64,000 nt of DNA from Agriotes lineatus (Eukaryota > Arthropoda > Insecta > Coleoptera > Elateridae): NCBI GenBank assembly GCA_940337035.1, contig CALNHX010003629.1, positions 81,343 to 145,342 on the forward strand, given 5' to 3'. Made by a program: the position numbers and the translations under genes. A model generated the notes under the pieces. That model had not been told where the DNA came from. It saw only the letters and a list, made by a program, of their open reading frames with translations, and ran no database searches. Positions 41,400-52,990 of the stretch are shown piece by piece. How positions within the stretch are numbered: position 1 is the first letter of the stretch; every line of letters starts with the position of its first letter.

Positions 41400-42075
41400 T
41401 CATTATCGGCAAACAATAATGTAACATCTTTATTTGGAGAGTAGTTGTAAGCTTTCGACAAACCTTAGAATGTCTCTGTATTTTGATAGGCCTCATTACT
41501 GCCTTTTCCAAAATATTGTGTCTGCGTTAGCAGGTAGCGTTGCATTCTCAAAAGATGACGGTCTGATTGCATAAGCGACAGATTTGATCCTCAGCTTTAC
41601 TAATCTTGAAAGCATCGTACGTTAGTGATATGTGGCCCGTGAAAAGGCCAGTTATAACTTTTAAGTTTTCCTCGCTGAGAGCCAGATCAGTTCTTGTTTT
41701 ATTCTGATAAACAATCATAAACTGTTTGCTTGACGTCCGTGGGTGTTCCCCCAGTACGATGACTTTATTTGTTCTTTCCATATCTTGATATTCTGTCCCC
41801 TCGTCTAGCAAGCCTTTTCGTTAGCTGGTATACTCTGGTGCCCTGTTATACACCAAAGGGTAACGTGGTTTTTAATTGCCAGTTGCTTGAGGTTACCCAG
41901 GCATTGCCAGAAGATCTTAGAATCTCACGTGAAGGCATTTAGAGTATTTACTGCTGCCTGTGCGGATGTCCATTGTTGTATAGGTATAACCTTTCCTTAG
42001 GTTTACGTTTGCGCGAAGGTCTATAGCATAGATGTTGGCTTGGAAGATTGTTGTTTAGGTGCCTAAAGGTTCAGA
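41400..42075 (-). pseudogene. RNase H-domain relic of a non-LTR retrotransposon
   Basis: On the minus strand, FQANIYAIDLRANVNLRKGY (usual AEIYAI..C), AQAAVNTLNAFT, CLGNLKQLAIKNHVTLW, ITGHQSIPANEKAC (usual VPGH.GI.GNEKAD) and later LFTGHISLTYDAFKISKAED with CRLC follow the order of a LINE RNase H and C-terminal cysteine motif. Several in-frame stops (after AFT and after EKAC), and ITGH..NEKAC in place of the usual VPGH..NEKAD, which loses the aspartate, show it is inactive. No RT from the same copy was found upstream. Confidence 0.72.
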
Positions 42076-43587
42076 AATCCGGCAGCCGCGACTGAAATTT
42101 CCTGATCTCCCCCTATCTTCAAACCAACTGTATACTATTGGATAAATCCTCTTTTGAAGAAGGGCCCTTCCCGATCTGGAATATTCACTTTGAACGGTTG
42201 GTCGACGTTGTATTTTATTGGCATAAAATCCGATGTGGTTGGGCCAGACCTCGGCCTTTTTTACAAATTACAATTTTTGTCACAACCGCTCAACAAATCG
42301 CGACCAACTCAAAATTATATGGAAAGTCTCAAGCAACTGCATAACTTTTGTGGAGACAGTGACGTTAAAGCAAAGTTTCAAAATTAATAAATGTTGGGTA
42401 TGCCACCGAGATGGATGTAAACATAATAAGTCGATAAGACATCTATCATGATGATTTGTACCGCAAGTTGTGGCAATATTAATGCAAAGAACTTTAAAGC
42501 TTGAAACCATTTTTCGGCTTCGCTCGAATGTTTTCTCCACATACAAATTATTTCAGGACCAGCCTGTATATTGTCTTCGCATAATAATCAATTGTATTTC
42601 GAAATATTTCAATTTACCAGTGCACTCTTTTCGTACCGATTCTGGAAAGTCTCAAAAACATTCGCTGGCTTATCGCGAGGTCGCAGCGTTCAGCTGTCTT
42701 TGTTAGTTGGACGAATGCGCGAGGATTCTTTTCCTGCACCTCGACGAAGTAACTTGCTTCTAAAAAGGTCCCATTCGTGCTTTATTACGCCACGACGATT
42801 AATTTTGAAGGGCTGACTATAATCAGGTACGATGGCGTTTTTCTGTTTGTTATTTTCCTATTAATTGCATTTCTTTAGCTCTTAATCGACAGCTTTATCC
42901 GAGAATTTAATCTTGGAAGTAAGATTGCCGCCGATTTAATTGTCAACACCGATTTAATTGTCAACACCTGCTAACGTCCTACCTAGCTCCTGCGGCTTGT
43001 GAATGGCTTTTCTGCAATTACGGACGCATCCCCGGCGCTTTCCCTCCCGGGTATAGCAACTCCTTTGGTTAACAGCAGCTTTGGGCGTCGGAGGTTAATG
43101 ATTCTTGGTGTTATATCATACTACTTTAAAAGTGGACGGTCTTCCTGCTTTTAAGCAGATTCTGGCCGTTTAAATTTGTATTTTCCGTTGTTATTAACAT
43201 ATAAAGTTTAATCTCATACAGTCAATCTATTTTAATACTTGAAGCTTAATGCGCACATTTAATTACGAGTAATATTTAAAGCTACAATTTATGTGTGTAA
43301 TTGAACCTTTGTAAAAGGAGCATTCACGCTTTTTGCTTTCAATAGCCTGAACAGAAAGGTTTTTTAAATGATAGCGGTATGCATGCCACTCGATTTATTT
43401 GTGTTTACAATTAATTGAATAACCCAAAAAGGGGTTTCTTGGTGCGTGTCTCAACCTTCATTTAACTTGCACAGCTCTACTATGACATTATTTGTGATAA
43501 ATTGTTTTGATTATTTATTATTGAATTACCATACTACAGATTATTCAGTAGTTATTAGTAGCTTCAGCGTACTTATGCGAACGCTTT
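42076..43587. other. non-coding; tandem CGATTTAATTGTCAACAC at 42932-42967
   Basis: Several open frames near 42,140-42,820 resemble nothing known. An 18-nt direct duplication is the only structure I can point to. Confidence 0.45.
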
Positions 43588-43624
43588 GTCCGTCCGTCCG
43601 TCCGTCCGTCCGTCCGTCTGTCTG
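43588..43624. repeat. (GTCC)n microsatellite
   Basis: About eight CCGT/GTCC units then CTGTCTGG. An open frame across it (PSVRPSVRPSV) is an artefact of the repeat. Confidence 0.9.
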
Positions 43625-43792
43625 GATCGCCTGTAACTTTCGAACGGCTACAGATATCGAAATTGTGAAAGGGGGCAAAGTTGTTGCTAAAGCCCCAAGC
43701 ACCTTCATGCGCTATTTGGTTTTGGCGAAAGGTGGCGATTTTCCACTTTGCAAACAAAATTTCCAAGCATTTTAGCACGGTGGCGGCTCGTT

Positions 43793-43898
43793 CACTTGGC
43801 GCCATCTACAGAACTTCGGTGGTCACGTTTTGAACTACACATTCTGGGTGCGCTATAATTCCACTTGGCGCCATCTACAGAACTTCGGTGGTCACGTT
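43793..43898. repeat. direct repeat of a 37-nt segment
   Basis: CACTTGGCGCCATCTACAGA and ACTTCGGTGGTCACGTT occur at 43793 and 43862, 69 nt apart, nearly identical. Confidence 0.85.
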
Positions 43899-44041
43899 CT
43901 GAAGCTACTCCTTAGATCTGTAATTGAGCAGTTTATTAAATAAACGCTAGTCATTTGTAGTTTATTTAAATTATTCGAAATCATCTGATTTCTGGCGCCC
44001 ATATCCTTTCTTTTGAAGAATTTGCAGGGTACACAGCTGGT

Positions 44042-44092
44042 GGTTTGAACCCACCACCATATCGCCGAATTTGAGTTAGCTCGGCCATCGCG
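44042..44092 (-). other. possible tRNA-Ser/Leu-like head
   Basis: Minus strand GCGATGGCCGAGC (A-box-like) and GGGTTCAAACCA (B-box-like) at roughly tRNA spacing. The rest of a cloverleaf is not evident. Confidence 0.3.
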
Positions 44093-44836
44093 GTAAGTGA
44101 AGATTTTTAGAGCTTCCGTGTGGTACGAACTTTAAGGGGGTTAATCTGCGATTTTTTACTACCATTGATTATTTTAATTAATTAACCGCAGGTCAGCTTC
44201 TTTTTCGTTTCAAGCTTTTGGGCGAGATTGGTCGCTTTTCTTTGTAAATTTGAATTGTCACTTTATCAGTCCTATTTTGCATTCTTCGCTAACGGTATTG
44301 CTATATTTCCACTCGATTTTAAATCGACTTCCTGCGTCCAGTCTATGTAACAATTTATTAGTTCCAGCCTTCCATGCAAATTCTCTTTATCCGAAGTCAT
44401 CGCACATATAGGGCAATCACGTATATAACATAATATGATAATGGCCATACCAAATTGAAAGTTCCGTTTCAACAGTGTGCTGAAGTATGACGAAAAGCTT
44501 GAACCGTCTCATCTGGTTCCATTATATATTTATGCACTTTAATCATTTGTTCTCAATTTTAAGTTACGGAAATGTATCCATACTCTAGATAATCTATTTG
44601 ATGTAACCCATTAATTTCTTCATATATTAATTGAATGTCGAGACATTGATAACCTTTAGTTTCTCTCACCAGTGGGTGCTGATGAACATTCATACCCTGC
44701 GGGACGTGCAAAAGCCATGTCTTGCTCCCCGCATCCAGATGCGCAACACATTTAAAAATTATATATTTAACTTCAAGCTAACTCAGCCAATGAGTTCAAA
44801 TGCATGGCCGATCAGAGAAAAATCTCGGCGACGGCT

Positions 44837-44883
44837 AGATTTGAACCTATGACAACCGGACATTTACTCAATTCACTACCCAA
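44837..44883 (-). other. possible tRNA-like head
   Basis: Minus strand TGGGTAGTGAATTGAG (A-box-like) and AGGTTCAAATCT (B-box-like). Weak, same caveat as the 44.04-kb site. Confidence 0.3.
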
Positions 44884-45248
44884 ATAAATACAGAGATATA
44901 AATGTGTAAATCTTATATTTAAATTCATCCTCACATAAAAAATATATAATAAGTGTCACAAACAGTTCAGTTCTTATACCTATTTAGACAAGTTATTCAT
45001 TCGTATGTGTTACCAATATATAACTTGACATAATAGTGAAATCTATAAATAAAATTATAAACTAATAGATAGTTCGATCACATTTGAAAGCTACCTCAAT
45101 GGAGTTCAGAAGAAGTAACCGGAAACACATGGCGAGGTTATGAAATATCACGGCTTATAAATAATCTAACTTTGGCTTTATAAATTGTTCAGATTTATCA
45201 CAACTCCAATTTTGTACACTTCATTGGATATGTGACGAACTTCCTTTA

Positions 45249-45936
45249 TTATATTCCTGTAACAAATAGAAATTCAAATTAACTCTGTACATCAAGAAGT
45301 TTTGTATTAGAGAAAGAGACGCGTATTTGACAAATATTGAGTATTCAATAGGTTGACATAAAATGTTATAATTTCAACTCGTTATAGCGAAACTACTTAA
45401 CTAAAGGCGTTTCAGAATTTTTGTCGCTATTTGTATTTAGGGTATCTAGTTTTTAAAGTATGATTATCATGAGTTATGCAAAACATTTTTATTAAGAATG
45501 AATAAGAATACTTAATGTACGAAACTTACCTCCACAAGCAGCCATACAAGCTTTAAATGTCATGAAATTGTTTGAATTTCCGTCACAACCACCAAAATCA
45601 AATTCTTGGCAGGTTCCTGTTGCTGGATTGTACATCCAACGGGGTAGAAGAGCACGGCAGTGTCCTTTAGCTGCAGGAAGTCTGCACATTGAAGCTCGAC
45701 TTGCTGCAATAAAAAGTAGAATGAGTTTAAAGATGTTCAGCTAATCTCATTTGCAATATTTCTTTCATTTAAGTGACCTGATTGTTGAATATGAAGTTTT
45801 CCTTCAAGTTTTAGTTAAATTTTAAATGTAGTTGCTTACCATCAATAGCCGGGAAGCTTTCAACAGATAAAATACTGAAGGTCATGATCATGACCATCGC
45901 AACAACAACAACAACAAACAAACATTGATGAGCCAT
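45249..45936 (-). CDS. small secreted Kunitz (BPTI) domain protein, 92 aa
   Basis: Exons (minus): 45936-45840, 45703-45530, 45256-45249, all phase 1. Exon 1 gives a signal peptide with hydrophobic core FVVVVVAMVMIMTF. Exon 2 carries the whole domain: cysteines at 39, 48, 64, 72, 85 and 89, spaced 8-15-7-12-3, which is the classical Kunitz pattern, with FDFGGCDGNSNNF. The residue after the second cysteine (P1) is Arg, predicting a trypsin-like protease target. Exon 3 adds two codons and a stop overlapping AATAAA. If the exon 2 donor (GTAAGT) were not used the frame would run on to FRTLSILIHS. Role is unknown: such proteins serve in haemolymph, cuticle, saliva or seminal fluid as protease inhibitors. 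Confidence 0.85.
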
Positions 45937-46076
45937 TGTTTATTCTTTTATAAATGAAAATTGAATCGGAAAACTATTACAATAACCGCTTTTCGCTTAT
46001 TAAGCTTTTGCTAGTACTCGGTTGAATTCTTCACAAGGTGTGTGAATGAATGATGCAGAATACTGTTCGATCCGGG

Positions 46077-46084
46077 TATATAAG
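46077..46084 (-). promoter_or_regulatory. TATA-box candidate upstream of the Kunitz gene
   Basis: TATATA about 140 nt upstream of the Kunitz ATG, giving a 5' UTR near 110 nt. The motif is better formed in the other direction (TATATAAG), so it could serve a + strand transcript. Confidence 0.4.
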
Positions 46085-46384
46085 AGCAGCTAACGATGAC
46101 GTCGATAGTACGCACGAAATGCATACGTGCCGTAGCCCCACACGTCGCAGGTGAAACTTCTGGCTGAAAACTGTGTCAGAGGAGACGTCTAGAATCATTC
46201 ACTGGATTCATGGGCGTTTATTGGGTTCATTAATCTTGTGCAGCGTAAACAAGCGTTTCCGAAATCGCTTTGTAAATATCCAAAGCAATAACTTTCAAGT
46301 AGGTTACGCTAGCAAGGGTTCGCTACCCTGTTGCAGAAATTGGAACTTTTTTGTGGAAGTATAGTTTACGTTCTTCCTAGGGTA

Positions 46385-47036
46385 AACTATGTCTGAAAAT
46401 TATGCATTTGTGTTCCGAGAATAGGCAAGTACATTTCATGATATATAGTTCTATCTATCTTAGGTATTTAATCGATCTTTGCAGTTTATTTAGATAAAGA
46501 AAAATCTAAATATATTTTCTTTTGTAAAAATTAATTATAACTTATAGCTACTATTAATGCGAAAATTTAATCTGCAGCAAGTACGTCTAATGGGGAGAGA
46601 TTATATGTATATTCACATTAATTCAAAAGTGTATATACAAATAATGTAGGGCGTGGATGAATAGCAATTATTTTTTTAAACTGTTGGTTCAGATTATAAG
46701 CGAAAGTGCTCTTCATTTGTTTTACCTTAGTAATATTATAACGTACTTTAATTACAGACAATTTTGACATAAAAACTTATATCCACGGTAAACTAAAATT
46801 CCCGAATTGGTTAGAATTTGGATTTCTTAATCTGGGTCAGCAGAGCACTTTACGTTCATAATCGGTATCAAAGTGGTATTTCCTAAATTTAGTGTTTTTT
46901 AAATTATAGAAGTAATTTTGACATTGTTGCATTAAATGAGAATACAATAAGCGGTTCGTTAGATATGAAAAACGAAGGTGAATGTTATACCAATAACAAT
47001 TTCTGAAAGTTTTATTCTGTAATTATAATATGTATA
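46385..47036. other. non-coding, nothing recognised
   Basis: AT-rich, no structure seen. Confidence 0.45.
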
Positions 47037-47197
47037 CAGGGTTTTCCGATTACTTTTCATCATGTATCAATTGTGTTTCACTATTTGTCAAATGTAATTC
47101 CCATTTGTCAATAATGACAAGTGTTGACAAGAGTGAAACCATTTGAGATAAAGTGAATCACAACTGATACATGGAGAAAAGCAATCGGAAAACATTG
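47037..47197. mobile_element. small MITE-like palindrome
   Basis: Ends TACAGGGTTTTCCGATTACT and GCAATCGGAAAACATTGTA. Arms extend through CATGTATCAATTGTG and complement CACAACTGATACATG, with a TTGACAAG..TTGTCA centre. About 160 bp, TA at both ends. Confidence 0.7.
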
Positions 47198-48293
47198 TAA
47201 TGACTCTATGACTATTGATATTGAAAGACATCGTGCCAATATATCGAAGTATTTGTTTTAGACAGTTTTTGGTTTATATTTTGTTCGTGATGATTTTCTT
47301 AATGTCATGCAAATTAACCAATGGTTGGTATTTAATTTTTTATTTTCATTTAGGAGAGGCAAAAGGGAACGCCGAAATTTCCTTACTAGCATGTTTGCTG
47401 CGGGAATGTAAATATATAATTATGATCGTCAGATTGACTGCGCTTCAATCAAATCAGATTACCCAGATATAATCTTCATTCATTCTTGTACAGAAGAACT
47501 GAAAAACAAAACAGAACATTTTATTTATTTGAAAGCAATCTCAGTTTGGGCTCAGAAATGGGATGGGAAAAACCTTGTTCTGATTATGCATCTTCCTGTA
47601 GACCTATTGTCAATTGGTTATGAAACAATATCTACGTCTGTTGCATATCTTTAAAAAGGCGTTTGATGGATTTAACCTAAACTTCTGGTCAACGGCTCAC
47701 AATCGCTTGCTTTAAATTACCACTATAACAACCGGTAAGCCGCTATTACAATAGCGAAGAATCAGCCAATAAGATGTGGTGTATAACAGATGTGTGGTTT
47801 GTCTGGTTATAAATGTCTCCAAAACTATATGCATGGTTGTTGGCAAAATAAACATGTATTTTACTGCAATAATTCCTGAAGGAGAGAATATAGAACATGT
47901 CAGTCACTATACTAGCTGGAAAGTTAGTTAAACAGCAAATTGAACTCTGATGAAGAAATACAGCAAAGCGTCGAGATGTCAGGAAATGTTTAAAAATTCT
48001 GAAGAGGTGCTTTACTGTTATTCAAATGTCAAAAATATATATTCATCTTTTTCTTGGCATTGGCCATAACATATAATCTTTCGTTATCAGTATGCCTAAA
48101 CTTCGCTAAAGGCGAGAGTCCAGTGCCAGTGAGGATGAAACAACAAGAACGACCAATATGTGTATGGGTCATGTAAATCCATGATATCTATCGGGCGGCA
48201 TTTGCCAACTAATGGAGGTTTGAGAGACAGGGCTATTCACCCTGTGCTCAACTACTATATAACAAAGAGAAGAGAATGTGCGCTTAGGGCTAT
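47198..48293. other. non-coding, nothing recognised
   Basis: No exon or repeat I can support. Confidence 0.45.
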
Positions 48294-48420
48294 AATAATA
48301 ATAATAATGTCTTTATTGTTATACAAAAATGTAGCACTAGTTACACTTACAGTGCTATAGAAAAGAAATAAACAAATAAAAATATAATACAAGAATATTT
48401 TGTTTTACATGACAATCATA
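48294..48420 (-). mobile_element. LINE 3'-end fragment with (ATT)n tail
   Basis: Minus strand ends TATAACAATAAAGACATTATT followed by more ATT units, the form of a CR1/Jockey-type 3' UTR with AATAAAG and trinucleotide tail. Only about 125 bp survives. Confidence 0.6.
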
Positions 48421-48422
48421 TA

Positions 48423-48751
48423 TACAGGGTTAGTCATGAGTGGGTTACTTCTGACCAAAAGTTGAAGGCAACCCTACATACAAAAAACGCCTATCACTTG
48501 ATACAATATTTAATATGATTAATAAGTAAGTCTGTGTCAAATTCGAGGTTAGTAGGTTAGGTTTTGTGTCAGTTTGTGTCAAAACTGATGCAAAAACTAA
48601 CCTGCTAACCTCGAATTTGACATAGACTTACAGTGCCACCAATGACATCTAAACAGAAAAATAAATATTGTATCAAGTGAGAGGTGTTTTTTGTATGTTG
48701 GGTTGCCTTCAATTTTTGGTCAGAAGCAACCCACTCATGACTAACCCTGTA
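48423..48751. mobile_element. concentric palindrome, core copy 4 (TACAGGGTTAG termini)
   Basis: Outer arms TACAGGGTTAGTCATGAGTG (48423) through TACAAAAAACGCCTATCACT, mirrored at 48663-48751. The core GTGTCAAATTCGAGGTTAGT, mirrored as CTAACCTCGAATTTGACATA (48605), sits at the centre. TA is at both ends. Confidence 0.88.
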
Positions 48752-49261
48752 CTGCTCAACAAATGAACTGGACAACCCATAAAAATTGTATTTGTTACAT
48801 TACGTTAAAAAATATATAAAAGTGTTTGTTTTATAGTATACTTATATTAAGCATATTTAATTTCACTATTCTTAAATATTAACTGAAGCATTAACAAGAT
48901 CATATTAATAAAATTAGAAAATTATAAAAAAACTATATTTAACAAAAATAAGAGAAAGAAGAAAAAAATCAGAAAATTATAGTTTTTTGAGTCTCCTCGA
49001 AACGTTCAAAAATTGTTGGCAACGATTTGGCATACTTTCTATGCAATGTGCTATCAACATTGGGGAATAATTCAAAATTTTCAAATGATAATATTTTATT
49101 AATGGACTTTGTTTTATTTAAACCAAATTATGAAAATAAATGCTTTTTATAGTAACACAATCTTGAAAGGTTACAAAAAGTGCTATGGCTGTCCTTTTGG
49201 AAAATATTTTAAAAAATTGCACCAATATATGCAAATGGTCCAGTTCATTTGTTGAGCAGTA
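48750..49261. mobile_element. ~510-bp TIR element abutting core copy 4
   Basis: Termini TACTGCTCAACAAATGAACT and AGTTCATTTGTTGAGCAGTA (24-bp TIRs with GGAC). Shares its first TA with the last TA of the preceding palindrome. AT-rich interior without a transposase. Confidence 0.78.
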
Positions 49262-49643
49262 TATATCCAGGGAAAAATTGTGGATATCGTTTTGAATATA
49301 ATGCAAGTGGAACTGATGCCCATTGCGTAAATCTATTTTCTCCATAACCTTCTATCTTGTGCTATTTGTTTTCAATATGATATGATCCCTTCTTGTAAAT
49401 TTGTGTGACCAGTATCCCACCAGGTTTTGTTAGGTCGTTCCCCTTAATTTAGTGATCGACATATGGTTTTATGATTTAACGTTTTTCAAGAAACCCACTA
49501 AACGTTTTGCTCTTTCTGGCATCATGTTTCTTTCCCTTTTTATCGCACTGCACTGTCTGTATGCTTAATCTTGTATTCTCCGTTTTCACTACTGGCTTTT
49601 ATCACAAGATCTTGGTTTGCATTTTGTTTTCCTTTTTCTAGTA

Positions 49644-50530
49644 TCATGTAATTTGTTTTCCCCCATTTACGATTAATCGAGTTTCCCTTGCTTTATCTTC
49701 TAAATTTCTTACAAGGTCTTTTACTTCTTCCTGGGTTCTTACCATCAATATCAAGTTAGCACTATAACATAAGTATGGATGTGTGTGTCTTAGAATATTA
49801 TAATTGCTGTTAACATGGGGTCTCTTTGTTTCAGATCTACGTTTGTGCTGAACCTTCTGAATAATTCCCCAATACATTTTGCTGGATTAATTTGATGTAT
49901 TACCAATGTCTTTTGTAGTAAGTCTATTGTCTCTTGCTTAAATTTTTGCATCGCTTTCAGCACATCCTTTATTTTAACTTTGTCGTAGACTTGTTTAAAG
50001 TCGATTAATAGTGCATGCAGCCTCGCGTTTTTCTTTTTACATTTTTCCTGTATTTGTTGCATTATGAAGATGTTATAAACTATTGATCTTCTTTTTTTAA
50101 ATTCTGTCTGGTATTGCCCTATGTTTTTGGCTTCCTCCTGTAACCTTCTTTTAGTAGCATACGTAATGATTTTATAACCTACATTTAGCAGAGCGGTAGA
50201 TCTGTAGTTTTCCGTTTGCTCTTTGCTATCTTTTTTTGCGAATGGGAGATATGATTGCTTTGCACCAATCTTGAGGATTTTTTTCCTTTCATATTTCTTT
50301 AATAAATTCAAATATCATTAAGTTCGTCCTTTTTTCCGAGATCTTTCCATTTTTCATTTCTTCGATAGTGTATTGGATTTCTGCCACTGTTAGATCTTGT
50401 TCTATCTTTCGCCTTTGTGTGACTGCGTTATTAGTTGGACTGTGTTGTGAAATTGTTCCAGTAGAATTCCCTCGAAGTGTTCTGCCAATGCTTCCAATAT
50501 GCTGTTTTCTTCTAAATGTCATGTTCCTGT
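49644..50530 (-). pseudogene. degraded non-LTR reverse transcriptase
   Basis: Three frames in succession. The first has AEIQYTIEEMKNGKISEKRT. The second has TENYRSTALLNVGYKIITYA and HALLIDFKQVYDKVKIKDVL (the FKQAYD block). The third has SANLILMVRTQEEVKDLVRN, where YADDIVLM has decayed. Loss of the catalytic YADD and frame changes show a fossil. Same family as the 17-kb relic and plausibly the source of the 230-bp array motif. Confidence 0.75.
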
Positions 50531-50662
50531 TTTATTGATTATTGCAAATGTTGGGGCTTAACTTGTTTTTCTACGTTAATATCTATGTAGAACTTTTTCA
50601 ATGCTTTTTTGTTGTGTGATCGTCTATCTCTCCGATTTTTTCTTTTGCTGTTCTCTTTTATA

Positions 50663-50857
50663 GTACGTCTAGAAAGTATCCGGAAAAAGTAATTTCTTTT
50701 AGCTTTTCGGAAATAAACATATTTGACATATAGGGTTGTCTTTTAACCTATTACCCTGAAAATATTCACACAAAATTTTAGAGGCCCAGGACTTTCTAAA
50801 AGGAAGTTTCATGATATTTCTTAAAACTATAAAATTCCGGATACTTTTTAGACGTAC
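50663..50857. mobile_element. 195-bp TIR element
   Basis: Ends TACGTCTAGAAAGTATCCGG and CCGGATACTTTTTAGACGTA (about 20-bp TIRs, one mismatch), flanked by TA. Non-coding. Confidence 0.78.
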
Positions 50858-51093
50858 ATATTTTGCCTACATAAGCCATGCGCTTTGTTTCTCTTCTTGT
50901 TTCTTTGAATAGAATTGTAGTAGCTTAAGTCTTGCTATTCTTCTGAGTAGCAGCATCATAGAAATATGGTGCGAAGCAGAGTGATTATCGATTAATTCGA
51001 AAAAGATTTCGGTTTTAGCAATAACACGAAGAAGAAAGGTAACAACAAAGGAATCCACATCTAAGTTTAACAACAGTATACTGTTCTGCTCTG
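50858..51093. other. non-coding
   Basis: Nothing recognised. Confidence 0.4.
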
Positions 51094-51200
51094 ATTAAAA
51101 GTGGAACTATTTTGACAAGCAATATGTTTGCATTTGCGAGGCGAAGCGCAGCGTAGCCGAGCGGGGGCAAAAATTGCTAGTCAAACAAAGTTATTTTTAA
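51094..51200. repeat. hairpin with GC core GCGAGGCGAAGCGCAGCG
   Basis: Arms ATTAAAAGTGGAACTATTTT, GACAAGCAATATGTTTGC and complement GCAAAAATTGCTAGTC, AAAGTTATTTTTAAT. The core contains four GCG/CGAGC steps. Confidence 0.65.
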
Positions 51201-52990
51201 TCCGAATAATACATACAATTTTCCTAAAACCAAGAAAAATATAAAATATTTAAGATGTTAGATGATTGATTGCATTTGACATGCTCACTCTCAATTAATT
51301 TGTCACGTTGACTTTTCGAGGGCTAAATTTTTCTTGCGTGAATTATTTATAAAGTAACCATAAATTATTGTTTAATTCTAAGAACTAAAAGTGTTTTTTA
51401 GCGTTATATACTTTTTGTATCAGTAAGAGAAGCGTCACTTCAATCACAGATTTTGGTATTAGAAGTGATGACTTTTAAGACGCTTGCAGTAAAAAGAGTA
51501 TTGGTACTAGAAAAAGTCAAGCATTTCAACGTCATATTGAATACTAAATTGACTTCTAAACACTGCCAAGAACTAGTTGAGCGTTTTGGTCGAATAGGAA
51601 AACCCGCTAAAGGGCAATTTGTTACACTGGTTGAATAAAATGCAAGGAAATCCTTCCATAGAAATAATGGGGAATATGTCTACGTTGTCCCGCAGCCGTA
51701 TTTTAAAGCCCTACTGGGTACATTTTTCTTCCACCTAAGCGTGGACGCGAAGATAATACTGGAGCTTACCGACTGCAAACACATGGCTTTGATGGTTATT
51801 CTAGGTATGCAGGTTAACACACTGATGATATCTTCAAACACCTAAATGGAAACTTGATATTGAAAGCGAAGTCAGATAAAATCAAAGGTTCGCATGGCTC
51901 CTGTAAACGGTTTAAAGTTTTTGTTCCAGAACGGAAAGACTGTATCGAGAAGATTAGCATTAACAAATGGTTGACATACAGATCCAAAACTGAAATAGGA
52001 AAGAGGAGCGAGGATATATGAACCAAAAAAATGCCCTAAGCATTAAAATGGAATAATCTGTAATCGTCTTTCAAAACGAAATAGTGGCAATTCTCACTAT
52101 TACACAGAAGGCTTAGACATGCAAACTAATCTACATATTGATAAACAACCACGTAGCATTAAAAGCGTGTCATGCTAATTTACTTCTAATCTGATTCTAG
52201 AATGCTACACAGAATTGGTATACTTGGGTGTTAGGACACCAAAAAATAGATGGAAATGGAAAAGCCAGCTCAGAACATGTAATTGAGCCAGAGTAATACC
52301 ACCTGAAGAACAAGACCAACGGTCTCTGACGTCTAGGCGTACATATGATAACTACATGTTGATTCAAATTATCGATTGTAATTGAGCTTTCTGTAATAGA
52401 AAAGCCACTTAGTATCTTTGTTAGTGTTTGGAACTGTGCGTGGAAGTTATTTACCATTAGTTTTGCAGAAATAAACACGTAAATGACCGTTACAAACAGG
52501 TCATTGCATTTTCACCTTAATGGCGATTTGCTAGCGTTTTAAAACATTTTCTGGTGAATATAGTAAATATTGCAATTATATACCACATTTGGTAAGTGTT
52601 TATGGGCACATATTTCCATCTTAAGCCGAGTAAAGAATACAAACGTAAAGAGAGTAGATACTTCTTCCATTGATAATAATTTTCTGGCTACTGTGGCTGC
52701 GGTGTTCATGATTAGAAGTATAAATTCAAATTTTAAAGAAGCAATGCACATTTAGTTTTGTTTAATTATGTTCAATGAATTACTTGAGCAAACGAAATTT
52801 TGCGTTGCAGCTGATTTTAATCTTTTTTACAGAAGAGGGCTATTTAGTTTAGTTTAGTGAGTGCCAGTATCATAGCGAGGAAAGAATAGCGAAAATTATA
52901 ATTAATTCTACAGTACTTAATATTATTAGTAATAATCGATTGAGCAAAGGAAATAAGAGTATATTTATTACTTAAATTATAATAGTAATT
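51201..52990. other. non-coding, no gene recognised
   Basis: 51425-51495 resembles 1085-1145. Open frames at 51.45-52.75 kb are short and featureless. Confidence 0.45.

Noticed and set aside
43446..43775. 109-residue ORF with PSVRPSVRPSV
   Set aside because: Produced by the GTCC microsatellite. No other support.
43994..44008. TGGCGCCCATATCC as a primer-binding site
   Set aside because: No LTR end could be defined and the only gag relic lies 3 kb upstream in the same orientation. The same GGCGCC also occurs in the nearby direct repeat.
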